64,000 nt of DNA from Lachnospiraceae bacterium UBA7196 (GCA_002490835.1 DKUU01000023.1:36996-100995); one strand, 5' to 3'. Counted from the stretch's first letter, positions 36,014 to 44,709 are shown. Numbers and translations are program-made. Notes: a model not told the origin generated them from the letters alone.

Positions 36014-36605
36014 TCTCAAAGTCTTCTGCACCGTGCTTACACAAAGGGCAGACAAAATCCGGCGGAAGTTCTTCCCCTTCATAGACATAACCGCAGACCG
36101 TACAGCGCCAGCCTTTAGCAGCGGAGGCTTCGGGCTTCGGTTTGACATTCTCATGATAATAGGAATAGGTAATTGCCTTTTCAGAAGATAATACTTCACA
36201 GTCATTCACAGAGCAGATAAAAAGGATATGTGTCCCCAGATCGACGGTATTGGTTACCTTGCAGTCAATGAAAGCTGTGGTGTGTTCCGTAAGATAGGGG
36301 AGTTCCTGTCCCGTCATTTTGAAAGGATAGTCTACGAATTTATCCGTATTTCGGCCGCTCTGAAATCCAAAATGCTCAAAGAGGGAAAAAGGAGCCGTCT
36401 CGGAAAGTACGGACAGGGAGAGCATGTTTGATTTTTGGATTAGTTCACAAGTTAAGTTCTGCTTGTTGACTGCCGCCGCGATCTGCAGGGGATTGCTCGT
36501 CACCTGCATCACCGTATTAACGATACAGCCGTTCATTTTTTTGTCGAATTTGGAGGCTGCCACATAAAGCCCGTAAGAGATTTGAAACATTGCTTTGGAA
36601 TCCAT
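36000..36605 (-). CDS. hrb: Flavin reductase-rubredoxin fusion (high-molecular-weight rubredoxin)
   Basis: A 201-residue redox protein. Residues 1-150 form an FMN-binding split-barrel flavin reductase domain. Residues 165-201 are a rubredoxin with iron ligands C168, C171 (WRCTVCGYVY), C186 and C189 (FVCPLCKHG). The same order occurs in Hrb of acetogens, which transfers electrons from NAD(P)H to flavodiiron proteins for oxygen or NO reduction. No flavodiiron gene is present in this window. An AAAGGAGCGA site precedes the ATG. The stop codon lies inside repeat copy 2. Confidence 0.92.
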   Translation of the reverse strand: MDSKAMFQISYGLYVAASKFDKKMNGCIVNTVMQVTSNPLQIAAAVNKQNLTCELIQKSNMLSLSVLSETAPFSLFEHFGFQSGRNTDKFVDYPFKMTGQELPYLTEHTTAFIDCKVTNTVDLGTHILFICSVNDCEVLSSEKAITYSYYHENVKPKPEASAAKGWRCTVCGYVYEGEELPPDFVCPLCKHGAEDFERIIA

Positions 36606-36888
36606 CGTATCGCTCCTTTTCGTTGTTTTATATTGTTTTCTAGTATGTGGAAAAGCAGGTACATTATACGCTTTTCTTTATTATTATAGTGATAAGGACA
36701 GCTAATGACAAGTAATCTTTTACTATCATGTGCGTTTATTCTTTGTTATAAATCGAATGCAATATGACTGTACATTGTGACATAGTCAGGACATATCCCA
36801 AATATATTAAAAATAAGGGCACAGACATCGGCTTTTTTAAGGATTTGCATATCCACAAAAAAGAGGTTAAAATAGGAGATATTGTAGT

Positions 36889-38334
36889 ATGGCAGCCGAA
36901 AATAATATTTCAGAAAACCCAAGGGAAAGACAAGAGAAGATCATGAAATTCGAGAGTGCGGAACAAAAGAGAAATTATATGCTGGAAGAGCCGGTTGAGA
37001 AACTGGTCTGCCGTTTGGCGGCGCCAACCATCCTGAGTATGATGGTCACTTCCTTCTATAATATGGCGGATACTTTTTTTGTGGGAAAATTGGATACCCA
37101 GTCCACAGCAGCGGTGGGGGTGGTCTTTTCCCTGATGGCAATCATTCAAGCGATTGGCTTTTTGTTTGGGCATGGTTCTGGCAATTATATTTCCAGAAAA
37201 CTGGGCGCGGGTGATATCGAGGAAGCGGAAAAAATGTCGGCGGTGGGATTTTTTACGGCTCTCTTGGCAGGCATTTTTATTATGATATCTTGTCTTCTCT
37301 TTATCGAGCCGCTCTCCTATCTGCTCGGTTCTACAGAGACGATCCAGCCTTTTACGGTGGCTTATCTGCGGATCATTCTGATCGGCGCGCCGGCTATGAC
37401 GGCATCCCTTGTGGTCAATAACCAGATGCGTTTTCAGGGGAGTGCGTTTTATGCTATGATCGGTATCGTGTCGGGTGCGGTGATCAATATTGTTCTTGAC
37501 CCGATCCTGATTTTCTGGTGCGGGATGGGTGTTGCGGGCGCAGCGCTTGCCACCACCGTCAGTCAGTATATCAGCTTTTTCTTTCTACTCGTTATGATCA
37601 GGCGGGGCGGCAATATTCAGCTTCGGATTCAGAATTTTAAACCCAGCCCGCATTTTTTTAAAGAAATTATCCGCGGGGGCATCCCTTCCCTGTTTCGGCA
37701 GGGACTTGCCAGTGTGGCTACGATTTGTTTAAATCATGCGGCGGGCGTTTACGGAGATGCGGCGATTGCCGGCATGTCCATTGTCTCCCGCATCATGATG
37801 TTTTCCAATTCCGCCCTAATCGGTTTTGGACAGGGTTTTCAACCTGTCTGCGGCTTCAATTATGGGGCAAAGAAGTACAGGAGAGTACTGGATGCCTTTG
37901 CCTTTTGTGTGAAAACAGCTTTTTTCTGTCTTTTGGGGCTGGCTGTCGTCGTATTTCTTTTTGCGCCCCAGCTGGTGACGGTTTTCAGAAAAGGGGATCC
38001 TGACGTGATCGAAGTGGCTTCCGCCGCCCTGCGCTATTCCGTGCTTTCGCTGCCGCTGAGCGCATGGATCATCATGTGCAACATGATGTTACAGTCTATC
38101 GGTAAAGGGCTGAAAGCTTCCATCGTGGCTTCCGCCAGACAGGGTATCTTCTTTTTGCCGCTGATTATGATCCTGCCGCGGTTTCTTGGTTTGACGGGCG
38201 TGGAAATATGTCAGGTGGTGTCCGATTTTTGTGCGCTAACCGTGTCGATTCCGCTGGGTGTGAGCGTGATCCGGGAGATGCGGAGGCAGGAGAAGGAAAA
38301 AGATTTTAGTGAAGTACAAATTAGTAAAGTATGA
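36889..38334 (+). CDS. MATE family efflux transporter
   Basis: A 481-residue exporter with twelve membrane helices in two homologous halves. It uses a Na+ or H+ gradient to expel cationic drugs or metabolites. The first half contains SMMVTSFYNMADTFFVGKL, the MATE hallmark; the second half contains the matching AGMSIVSRIMMFSNSALIGFGQGFQPV. AGGAGA precedes ATG 36889. The 283-base spacer before it holds only AT-rich sequence with no clear gene. The last ten codons are built from two units of a 15-bp tandem repeat that continues into the next intergenic region. Confidence 0.92.
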   Translation: MAAENNISENPRERQEKIMKFESAEQKRNYMLEEPVEKLVCRLAAPTILSMMVTSFYNMADTFFVGKLDTQSTAAVGVVFSLMAIIQAIGFLFGHGSGNYISRKLGAGDIEEAEKMSAVGFFTALLAGIFIMISCLLFIEPLSYLLGSTETIQPFTVAYLRIILIGAPAMTASLVVNNQMRFQGSAFYAMIGIVSGAVINIVLDPILIFWCGMGVAGAALATTVSQYISFFFLLVMIRRGGNIQLRIQNFKPSPHFFKEIIRGGIPSLFRQGLASVATICLNHAAGVYGDAAIAGMSIVSRIMMFSNSALIGFGQGFQPVCGFNYGAKKYRRVLDAFAFCVKTAFFCLLGLAVVVFLFAPQLVTVFRKGDPDVIEVASAALRYSVLSLPLSAWIIMCNMMLQSIGKGLKASIVASARQGIFFLPLIMILPRFLGLTGVEICQVVSDFCALTVSIPLGVSVIREMRRQEKEKDFSEVQISKV

Positions 38335-38379
38335 TTTAGTAATATATACTTTAGTAAATCGTAATTGACTAAAATGCAA
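38305..38379 (+). repeat. 15-bp tandem repeat array (five units)
   Basis: Units start at 38305, 38320, 38335, 38350 and 38365, each with the pattern TTTAGTAAAGTATxx or a close variant (ATTAGTAAAGTATGA, TTTAGTAATATATAC, TTTAGTAAATCGTAA, TTGACTAAAATGCAA). The first two units encode the end of the MATE protein; the fifth supplies the -35 box of the next promoter. Unit length is constant while the sequence has drifted, which suggests either an old minisatellite or an iteron-like binding array. Confidence 0.7.
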
Positions 38380-38393
38380 ATCGGTAGTATAAT
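38365..38393 (+). promoter_or_regulatory. Promoter of the ATPase/DUF234 gene
   Basis: TTGACT (38365-38370) and TATAAT (38388-38393) are separated by exactly 17 bases. The -35 element is part of the last unit of the 15-bp repeat array, so a protein bound to the array would contact or block this promoter. Confidence 0.75.
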
Positions 38394-38431
38394 AAAGCTA
38401 TCCTGAGAAAAAATGAGAAAGGAGGCTGACT

Positions 38432-39829
38432 ATGTTTATCGGAAGAGAACGGGAAATGAACTCCCTGAATCGTTTATATACATCAGACCGGTTTGAGTTT
38501 GCAGTTATTTACGGCCGGCGACGTGTGGGAAAATCGGCGTTGATCAATGAATTTATCAAAGACAAAAATACCATTTACTTTATGGGAGTAGAAAGCAATG
38601 CCGCACAGAATCTGGAAAATTTTAGTAAAACCATCATGGAATTTGGGACAGGCGTTCCTGCACAGATGGCTTTTGTCTCCTTTCAGGCGGCACTGGAATA
38701 TGTCTTTCAGTTAGCGGAAAAAGAAAGACTGATTCTGGCGATCGACGAGTATCCTTATGTGGCCCGTTCTTCGAAAAGTCTCGCTTCCACCTTACAGCTT
38801 CTGATCGATCAGTATAAGGATCATTCTAAGCTGATGCTGATCCTCTGCGGGTCTTCCATGTCTTATATGGAAGATCATGTGCTGTCTTATAAGGCGCCGC
38901 TTTATGGCAGGCGGACGGCGCAGATGAAGATCCTTCCCTTTGAATTTGAAGAAGTCTGCCGCTATTATAAAAATTTTTCCGATGAGGATAAAGCGCTGGT
39001 CTACGGTATAGTAGGGGGAACGCCGCAGTATCTTCTGCAGATGGACGATAGAAAGAGCATTGAAGAAAATATAAAGAATACATTTTTAAATCCGATTTCC
39101 TTTTTATTTGAAGAGCCGGAAAATTTGTTGAAGCAGGAAGTGAGAGAGCCTGCTTTATACAATGCGATCATTACAGCGATAGCAACAGGCGCTTCAAGGA
39201 TGGCGGAAATTTCCACCAAAGTCGGAGAAGATACCAGTGTTTGCGTTACTTACCTGAAAAATTTGCTGGCATTGGGATTGGTTCGGAAGGAAACGCCTTA
39301 TGGCGAAAAGACTTCCCGAAAATCTATTTATTTTATCGATGATAATATGTTTCGGTTCTGGTATCGCTTCATACCGGAGAATAGTTCTTCGATCGTGCGC
39401 GGGGCTGTCGATGTGGTATACAAACGGATGGAACCGCATCTTTCCGATTATATGGGAAAGGTATTTGAGGAGATATGTAAGCAGTATCTTTGGAAGCTTT
39501 TGCTGACAGGGAAGTCCTCTGTAGAGTTTAAGGAACTTGGCCGCTGGTGGGGGACGGATTCGTCTGCCCGCAGTCAGGTCGAGATCGATATTATGGGAGA
39601 ACAGGATCAGGATACCGCTTTGTTTGCCGAGTGTAAGTGGACCAATGAGAAAGTGGATGTGGGCGTTTTGGAGAAGCTGGCGGAAAAGAGTAAATTGTTT
39701 CATTACCGTAATATCCGTCTTTATCTCTTTGCAAAAACGGGATTCACTAAGGGCTGCGCGGATCGGGCAAAGGAGATGGGGAACGTGGAGATGGTTACTT
39801 ATCGGGATATTATAGAGTTTTTGGCTTGA
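38432..39829 (+). CDS. AAA ATPase fused to DUF234 (PD-(D/E)XK-like) domain
   Basis: A 465-residue cytoplasmic protein. Residues 1-220 are an archaeal-type AAA ATPase with Walker A GRRRVGKS (28-35) and Walker B LAIDEYPYV (D105, E106). A winged-helix-like part follows (about 240-300). The C-terminal DUF234 domain has I-D386 in VEIDIMG and E400-C-K402 in FAECKW, the D...ExK pattern of the PD-(D/E)XK nuclease clan. The biological role of this family is not established. It has its own promoter fed by a 15-bp repeat array and ends at a 48-base palindrome, so it forms a self-contained cassette. AAAGGAGG precedes the ATG. Confidence 0.87.
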   Translation: MFIGREREMNSLNRLYTSDRFEFAVIYGRRRVGKSALINEFIKDKNTIYFMGVESNAAQNLENFSKTIMEFGTGVPAQMAFVSFQAALEYVFQLAEKERLILAIDEYPYVARSSKSLASTLQLLIDQYKDHSKLMLILCGSSMSYMEDHVLSYKAPLYGRRTAQMKILPFEFEEVCRYYKNFSDEDKALVYGIVGGTPQYLLQMDDRKSIEENIKNTFLNPISFLFEEPENLLKQEVREPALYNAIITAIATGASRMAEISTKVGEDTSVCVTYLKNLLALGLVRKETPYGEKTSRKSIYFIDDNMFRFWYRFIPENSSSIVRGAVDVVYKRMEPHLSDYMGKVFEEICKQYLWKLLLTGKSSVEFKELGRWWGTDSSARSQVEIDIMGEQDQDTALFAECKWTNEKVDVGVLEKLAEKSKLFHYRNIRLYLFAKTGFTKGCADRAKEMGNVEMVTYRDIIEFLA

Positions 39830-39857
39830 ATATATAGCAGGTAGAATTAAGAAATTG

Positions 39858-39905
39858 CAAAAATTAGGATAAAATAAAGTGTACTTTATTTTATCCTAAT
39901 TTTTG
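39858..39905. terminator. Long palindrome, likely bidirectional terminator
   Basis: A 48-base near-perfect palindrome with two 23-base arms, 39858-39880 and 39883-39905, that are exact complements around a central GT. It is AT-rich with A and T runs at the ends and lies between convergent genes. Such a long loopless stem is unusual for an ordinary terminator and could extrude as a cruciform. Confidence 0.8.
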
Positions 39906-39916
39906 TAGAAAGAAGG

Positions 39917-41470
39917 CTATTGATGAAAGATATAATTTTTCGCCCAATACAGTGAAAAATTAAAATTCCGCATCCCTAAGTCTTTCGTGCGGTATTCCAT
40001 TTTACTATAATAGCTTTTTATCCAAAAGGAATCATAAAAGGTATCCGCATTGTAACTGTCTTCTTCATTGAACGCTGTTTTTTCCAACATATCCTCTACG
40101 CTGATCAAATACGGATTTTTGGAGGGGTCTAAAATCGCGGGCGCAGCGTCCGCCGAAAGTCTGGTTAAATAATCATAATCGGCGCCGTTTGCCAGATTAT
40201 AGCGGGCAATGAAATAATCCGGGCGGAAAAAGGACAGGGCAAGATAGCATACCGTCACTACCACCACGCCATAGCGGAACAGGGGAAACCGCTTGTAAAA
40301 GATAAAAGCGGTGACGCCTGACATCAAAAGGAAAATGACAGCCAGCGACCACAATACGAAAAGCCGAAGAAAGGTGAGCGTGTAAGTGTCGATATATAAA
40401 ATCATTCGCAGGGCGCTTGAAAATATCATGATAAAAGTACAGCCGCTCAAAACGAGAAGGATCGCCTTTAAAATTCTGCTTTCCCGAAACAGATGGAGGC
40501 AGATCAGCACAATACCCAAATTAATAATGCAGACTGCAAGCAGTTGGAAAAAGCCTTCTCTGGCGTACTGCGCATAAGTGTAACCCGCGGGGAGCGTGAA
40601 CTGCCCAAGAAACAGATAAAAAATCTGGATCACGGAAAAGAGCAGGTAGGGAATGCTAAGCAGCCCGGTGATAACGATGGCGATCACGGGATCGAAAAGT
40701 GTCTTCTCGCCGGCATTTTCTTTGATTGCGGTTTTCTTGCAGAGGGCGGCAAGGATGGCGTAGGAGCAGAAAAATACGATGATTATCAGGGCGCCAAGTT
40801 CGACTAATGTCGGGAAATTAAAAATGTCAATGACGGATTTTAAAAAATGATGAAAGACCATATCCGCGCCGGTAAGAAGTATCGTCATAACAAAAAGCAG
40901 GGGTATTGCTATCACAAGACCAATTAAAATAGGCTCAAAATAACTTTTTTTATTGCTTTTTTCAGGTTTTTGGGCATCAAAATAACAGACCATGTCGCCA
41001 AGGGGACGAAACAGGCAGCAGATACCGGAACCAATGGTGCGAAAGATAGCGGAAAAATAGGTTGGAAGGTTCCATGCTCTATCATTGTATACTGTATGCA
41101 GCATCAGCGTAAGCGAAAGCAGGAAAATACCGCATTTATTCAGACATAAAATTGGTATCGAGTTAGTCAGGCAATTAGAGATGCCAAGCAGCACGATGCT
41201 AACGAGATAGAAAACGCTGTCTTTTTTGTATGGAACCCCTAACTTTTGTGTACAGAAGAAGAAATAGCAAAGGGTTCCGACGACGAAAAAAGGGTAGGTG
41301 ATCCCCGATGCATTCCTGTAGAGGCAAAAGGCGTAAAAAGCTGAGTAGAAAAGGCTCCCCAAGCCAAAGAGCGGAAATTTGGCCCGCATATTCTTAGTGT
41401 AAACGGTGTCCGGTTTTTCCTCGGGTTTCTGCGCCCGTTCCAGAGCGTCAAGATACGTGATCTGTTCCAT
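39917..41470 (-). CDS. DUF4153/DUF4173-type multi-pass membrane protein
   Basis: A 517-residue membrane protein with about ten to twelve helices. It has a soluble N-terminus (residues 1-30) and a hydrophilic C-terminal domain (about 420-517) rich in Tyr, Asn and Asp. The layout resembles the DUF4153/DUF4173 membrane families of Firmicutes, whose role is unknown; the assignment is from overall pattern, not a decisive motif. An XRE plus DUF2975 pair lies upstream in the same direction with a 107-base gap. No sensor or enzyme motif was found. Confidence 0.65.
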   Translation of the reverse strand: MEQITYLDALERAQKPEEKPDTVYTKNMRAKFPLFGLGSLFYSAFYAFCLYRNASGITYPFFVVGTLCYFFFCTQKLGVPYKKDSVFYLVSIVLLGISNCLTNSIPILCLNKCGIFLLSLTLMLHTVYNDRAWNLPTYFSAIFRTIGSGICCLFRPLGDMVCYFDAQKPEKSNKKSYFEPILIGLVIAIPLLFVMTILLTGADMVFHHFLKSVIDIFNFPTLVELGALIIIVFFCSYAILAALCKKTAIKENAGEKTLFDPVIAIVITGLLSIPYLLFSVIQIFYLFLGQFTLPAGYTYAQYAREGFFQLLAVCIINLGIVLICLHLFRESRILKAILLVLSGCTFIMIFSSALRMILYIDTYTLTFLRLFVLWSLAVIFLLMSGVTAFIFYKRFPLFRYGVVVVTVCYLALSFFRPDYFIARYNLANGADYDYLTRLSADAAPAILDPSKNPYLISVEDMLEKTAFNEEDSYNADTFYDSFWIKSYYSKMEYRTKDLGMRNFNFSLYWAKNYIFHQ

Positions 41471-41577
41471 GATTTTCCTCCATTTCGAAGCATTATCGCT
41501 CCCTTTTAATCAAAATATCGATACGCTTATTTTAGTGCCGCAAGCCAATAATTTTCTATAGTGATAATGTCAGAGTC

Positions 41578-41823
41578 TTATTTATTTTCATCTGCACCTC
41601 CTTCGATCTTTGTATTTTCATCCGCCACGTACTGCAGCAAATCGCCCGGCTGACAATCCAGCGCCTTGCAGATTTCATTCAAAGTAGAAAGACGGATCGC
41701 TTTTGCTTTATTATTTTTTAGGATGGACAGGTTTGCAAGGGTAAGGTCGATCTCGCCTGCCAGTTCGGTCAGGCTTTTCTTGCGCATCGCCATCATAACG
41801 TCCAAATTAACGATGATTGCCAT
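41578..41823 (-). CDS. Small XRE-family regulator (YozG-like)
   Basis: An 81-residue DNA-binding protein consisting of one Cro/CI helix-turn-helix (KSLTELAGEIDLTLANLSILKNNKAKAIRLSTLNEICKALDC). It has an acidic C-terminal tail. This short type, with the ending QPGDLLQY, typically follows a DUF2975 membrane protein gene, exactly as here. It probably represses its own operon through the twin palindromes at 42410-42445. The spacing to the DUF2975 gene is 39 bases. Confidence 0.9.
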   Translation of the reverse strand: MAIIVNLDVMMAMRKKSLTELAGEIDLTLANLSILKNNKAKAIRLSTLNEICKALDCQPGDLLQYVADENTKIEGGADENK

Positions 41824-41862
41824 AGTAATTTCAATTTCCCTTCTTTCAATAGACTCGAAATA

Positions 41863-42309
41863 CTAGATGGTCAGGTCATTTTCCAGTTTGTAGGTGACGG
41901 CCCTGTCGAAGACGCCCGCCAGCACGCGGCTGAAAAGTCCAGCGATCACAAAGACTAAAATAATGACGAAGACCGCAGGGGTCGAATAAACGAACAGGCG
42001 GCAGGCCATAATCACAGCGATAAAAAAACTGTAAATGCTCATTTTTTCAAGGCTCGCGACATTTTCTCTGATAAAGCAGTCGTCGTTGATCACCGTGCGG
42101 ATCATCCTTCGAAGCTGCTGGACGATCAGAAGAGCAAAAACACCCGACAGGAAAAAGATGACCCAGAGAGAATAGAAATTTTCCGCAAAATAGGTATTAT
42201 ATTTTCCGTAAAAATGAATTTCGCCGGGAAGTAATACGATAACGACGAATCCCGAAAAATACATAAAGTCCAGAAGATACTTGGTAAAAAGCGTAAGTCT
42301 GTTTTTCAT
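41863..42309 (-). CDS. DUF2975 family membrane protein
   Basis: A 148-residue protein with four predicted membrane helices (around FVVIVLLPGEIHF, SLWVIFFLSGVFALLIV, SIYSFFIAVIMACRLF and VFVIILVFVIAGLFS). The family is nearly always paired with a small XRE regulator and may relay a membrane signal to it; function is unproven. An AAAGGACCTGTC-type ribosome site precedes the ATG. It is the first gene of the operon driven by the promoter at 42384-42412. Confidence 0.85.
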   Translation of the reverse strand: MKNRLTLFTKYLLDFMYFSGFVVIVLLPGEIHFYGKYNTYFAENFYSLWVIFFLSGVFALLIVQQLRRMIRTVINDDCFIRENVASLEKMSIYSFFIAVIMACRLFVYSTPAVFVIILVFVIAGLFSRVLAGVFDRAVTYKLENDLTI

Positions 42310-42383
42310 GACAGGTCCTTTCTTCCACGCCGCGAGAAATGAAAACTGCGGTTTTTATGGAACTATTTTACTTTGATGAGTCT

Positions 42384-42445
42384 ACCATAGCATATACAAA
42401 AATGAATGTCAATAAAAATTTATTGTATTTCAATAAAATTTTATT
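42384..42445 (-). promoter_or_regulatory. Promoter with twin operator palindromes for the DUF2975-XRE operon
   Basis: On the minus strand, TTGACA (42412-42407) and TATGGT (42389-42384) are 17 bases apart. Palindrome 1 (CAATAAAAATTTATTG, 42410-42425) overlaps the -35 box. Palindrome 2 (AATAAAATTTTATT, 42432-42445) lies upstream. Their centres are 21 bases apart, two helical turns, as expected for cooperative binding of a dimeric repressor. Confidence 0.75.
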
Positions 42446-42490
42446 TTGGGACAATAATCAGCTTACATTTGGCAGAAAAACGGAGTGAAT

Positions 42491-42528
42491 AGAAAAGCGA
42501 GAGTCCTGTTTGTAACCCAAGACTCCCG
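42491..42528 (-). terminator. Terminator of the LysM protein gene
   Basis: On the minus strand CGGGAGTC pairs with GACTCTCG (one G-T pair) around a 15-base loop, followed by CTTTTCT. It lies about 70 bases beyond the stop of the LysM gene. Confidence 0.6.
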
Positions 42529-42600
42529 TTTTGTAAATAATAATCTATTTTTATGATATGACAATAAAGATATGATAAAAGGAATGATAAGAGACATATT

Positions 42601-44709
42601 TTAATCATGATCAATAGAGGGAATGATGAGAACGTCTCCCACTTCAATATGATCCGGCGTTACGACGCCGTTTATTTCTGCAATCAGTTTCCAGTTCCAA
42701 GGGTCTAAAGTATAGGAGCGCGCTATCTTCCACAAATTATCCCCTGCCTCTACCACATGTATTTGATCCGTATTCTTTAAAGGATAAAATCCCGCTTCTA
42801 CCGTATCAATAAAAGTCCGGGTCGGATGGATATTGCTGTCTTTCTCATTAAAAACCAGAATCCACTTTGCTTCCGTCTCACCTTCTGCATTTTCATAAAG
42901 CGGCATCGCAATGACATTCCCAAGGACGTGACTGCCCTCCTGCATATAATCGGATAGACTGTATCTTGGAATGGCGCTTTCCGCAAATAACTGTTCCCCC
43001 AGAGTTCTCATCCTCTGTTTTTGTCCTTGATAACAATTGTGATACGGTAGATTTAAGGGACTGATCTTCATATAATGATAGGGTGATATTGTTTGAAAAA
43101 GTTCTTCATAAAAATATCTTTCGCGCCATTCGTCTTTCGTATTAGCCTCTTCCGCTTCTTTCCTTGCGGTTTGCACGTCGGCATCTTTGCGCACGATCCA
43201 GCATTCTTCCTTTCCGTCCATATCTTCACGGGCGCTATCCTGCTGTATTGTAATATGTAAGGCATAGCAGCCTGCATCAGTTCCGCGATTCAAAATGCGC
43301 TCTTCTATCTCCATATCATCCGGAAGGGAGATCATAAATTCATTACACAAATAGTAATTTTTCTTTTCTTGCAAAGAAGCGTCTGTCTTTTTTCTGACGT
43401 TAAAAGGCTGTAATTCACAGATATCCACCGCTTCTTCCAAATCAAATATCCAGTTATTGCTGATATACTCTCCCTGATAAGTTCCGTTTTCCCATGCCGC
43501 GATTTCTTCTTTGGAAAGTTCCATAATATTTTCATGGCGCATGGTTTCTTTGATGGTTCCTTTTAAGTTTACGCAGTCTATGATATGATGCTCTTTTGTC
43601 GGCGCAAAGCCCATATTATAGGTAATTGCCATCGGACAGTTTGTATAGACATAACCTTCCTCGCTGTATTTGGGCGCTGCCGGATCAAATTGTATCCGCC
43701 CCAAGTTCGCGCATCCTTTGATGTCTCCCCAGCTTAAATCCGCACAAATTCCCGCCGGCTGTGTATACCAATAGGTTCTGGGATCTTCCCGATTGACTGC
43801 CGTAACGGTTCCGTAATTACAGCAATACAGCAAAGAATAATGTTTCCCGTCGTCTTCTCCTATGGATGCAGAATCTTCTGCTTCCTCCCATTGTTCTGAC
43901 GGCGTTGTGAAGCTGTCAATTTGCACCAATTCCTGTACCGAATTTGCCGGAGCGTTTCCGCTTGTTTTATCTTCCAAACATGCAACAATTCCCCCGGCAT
44001 AACTCATGGCAGTCACTTCTCCATAATTATCACATTTGATAATAAAACAGATGTCGGGATAAGTTACCTCCTGATCAGTCGCGCACAATCCGGCGATTCC
44101 TCCGGCTCCATAGCCACTCATCCAGTTTTTATCTTTCCAAGTTTCGCCGGTCTCCAAAGAAGTGACCGCGGCATAATTTCTGCAATGCTGAATGACACCA
44201 AAATTAAAGGCCGTAATGCCGCCCACGTAGTTGTATGCGGTAATCGATCCATACACTTCACAATCTCTGATACATCCGTAATTATAAAGTGTAATGCCTC
44301 CTGAATCCTTCCCTGTTTCAGAAGAAATATCTACTTCTATCGTTAGGTTTTCAATGGTTCCTTCTCTTTTTAAAATAGAAAATAATTCCTGCTTCATCCC
44401 GCTGATCTTATGTCCCTGCCCGTTAAAGGTTCCTGCATATTTTCTTGCGTTATCGGAAAGGTTTCCCAATTCGATGTCCGCTTCCAACACGGCGTCCAAA
44501 GATTCCATTCCGTTTTCCACACATGTTAAGAAAGTATCAAAATCTTCCTGATCATAAATGTGAAAAGTCTCGTTTTCATTCACGTATTTGTACGATGCTG
44601 AAGAATTTTTATCTGTCTTCGACGGCTGCGCATCAGCCTGCGGCGCGTTCGCAGTATAGAAAATGCCGCCTGCAAGTAAAAAGACGGTAATTAACCTGAA
44701 ACATTTCAT
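42601..44709 (-). CDS. Secreted protein with GLUG-like repeats and a C-terminal LysM domain
   Basis: A 702-residue exported protein. The signal peptide covers residues 1-28. An N-terminal adhesin-like beta-helix region (about 90-390) has repeated units such as DSGGITLYNYGCIRDCEVYGS, NYVGGITAFNFGVIQHCRNYAA and SYAGGIVACL, resembling GLUG repeats. An unassigned middle domain follows, and a LysM domain at the end (HVVEAGDNLWKIARSYTLDPWNWKLIAEING) should bind peptidoglycan. No catalytic motif is visible. A surface structural or adhesive role is inferred. It is divergent from the PadR operon. Confidence 0.8.
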   Translation of the reverse strand: MKCFRLITVFLLAGGIFYTANAPQADAQPSKTDKNSSASYKYVNENETFHIYDQEDFDTFLTCVENGMESLDAVLEADIELGNLSDNARKYAGTFNGQGHKISGMKQELFSILKREGTIENLTIEVDISSETGKDSGGITLYNYGCIRDCEVYGSITAYNYVGGITAFNFGVIQHCRNYAAVTSLETGETWKDKNWMSGYGAGGIAGLCATDQEVTYPDICFIIKCDNYGEVTAMSYAGGIVACLEDKTSGNAPANSVQELVQIDSFTTPSEQWEEAEDSASIGEDDGKHYSLLYCCNYGTVTAVNREDPRTYWYTQPAGICADLSWGDIKGCANLGRIQFDPAAPKYSEEGYVYTNCPMAITYNMGFAPTKEHHIIDCVNLKGTIKETMRHENIMELSKEEIAAWENGTYQGEYISNNWIFDLEEAVDICELQPFNVRKKTDASLQEKKNYYLCNEFMISLPDDMEIEERILNRGTDAGCYALHITIQQDSAREDMDGKEECWIVRKDADVQTARKEAEEANTKDEWRERYFYEELFQTISPYHYMKISPLNLPYHNCYQGQKQRMRTLGEQLFAESAIPRYSLSDYMQEGSHVLGNVIAMPLYENAEGETEAKWILVFNEKDSNIHPTRTFIDTVEAGFYPLKNTDQIHVVEAGDNLWKIARSYTLDPWNWKLIAEINGVVTPDHIEVGDVLIIPSIDHD

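Noticed and set aside
36764..36946. A 60-codon plus-strand frame before the MATE gene
   Set aside because: It overlaps the MATE start in another frame, shows no family pattern and lacks a ribosome site.
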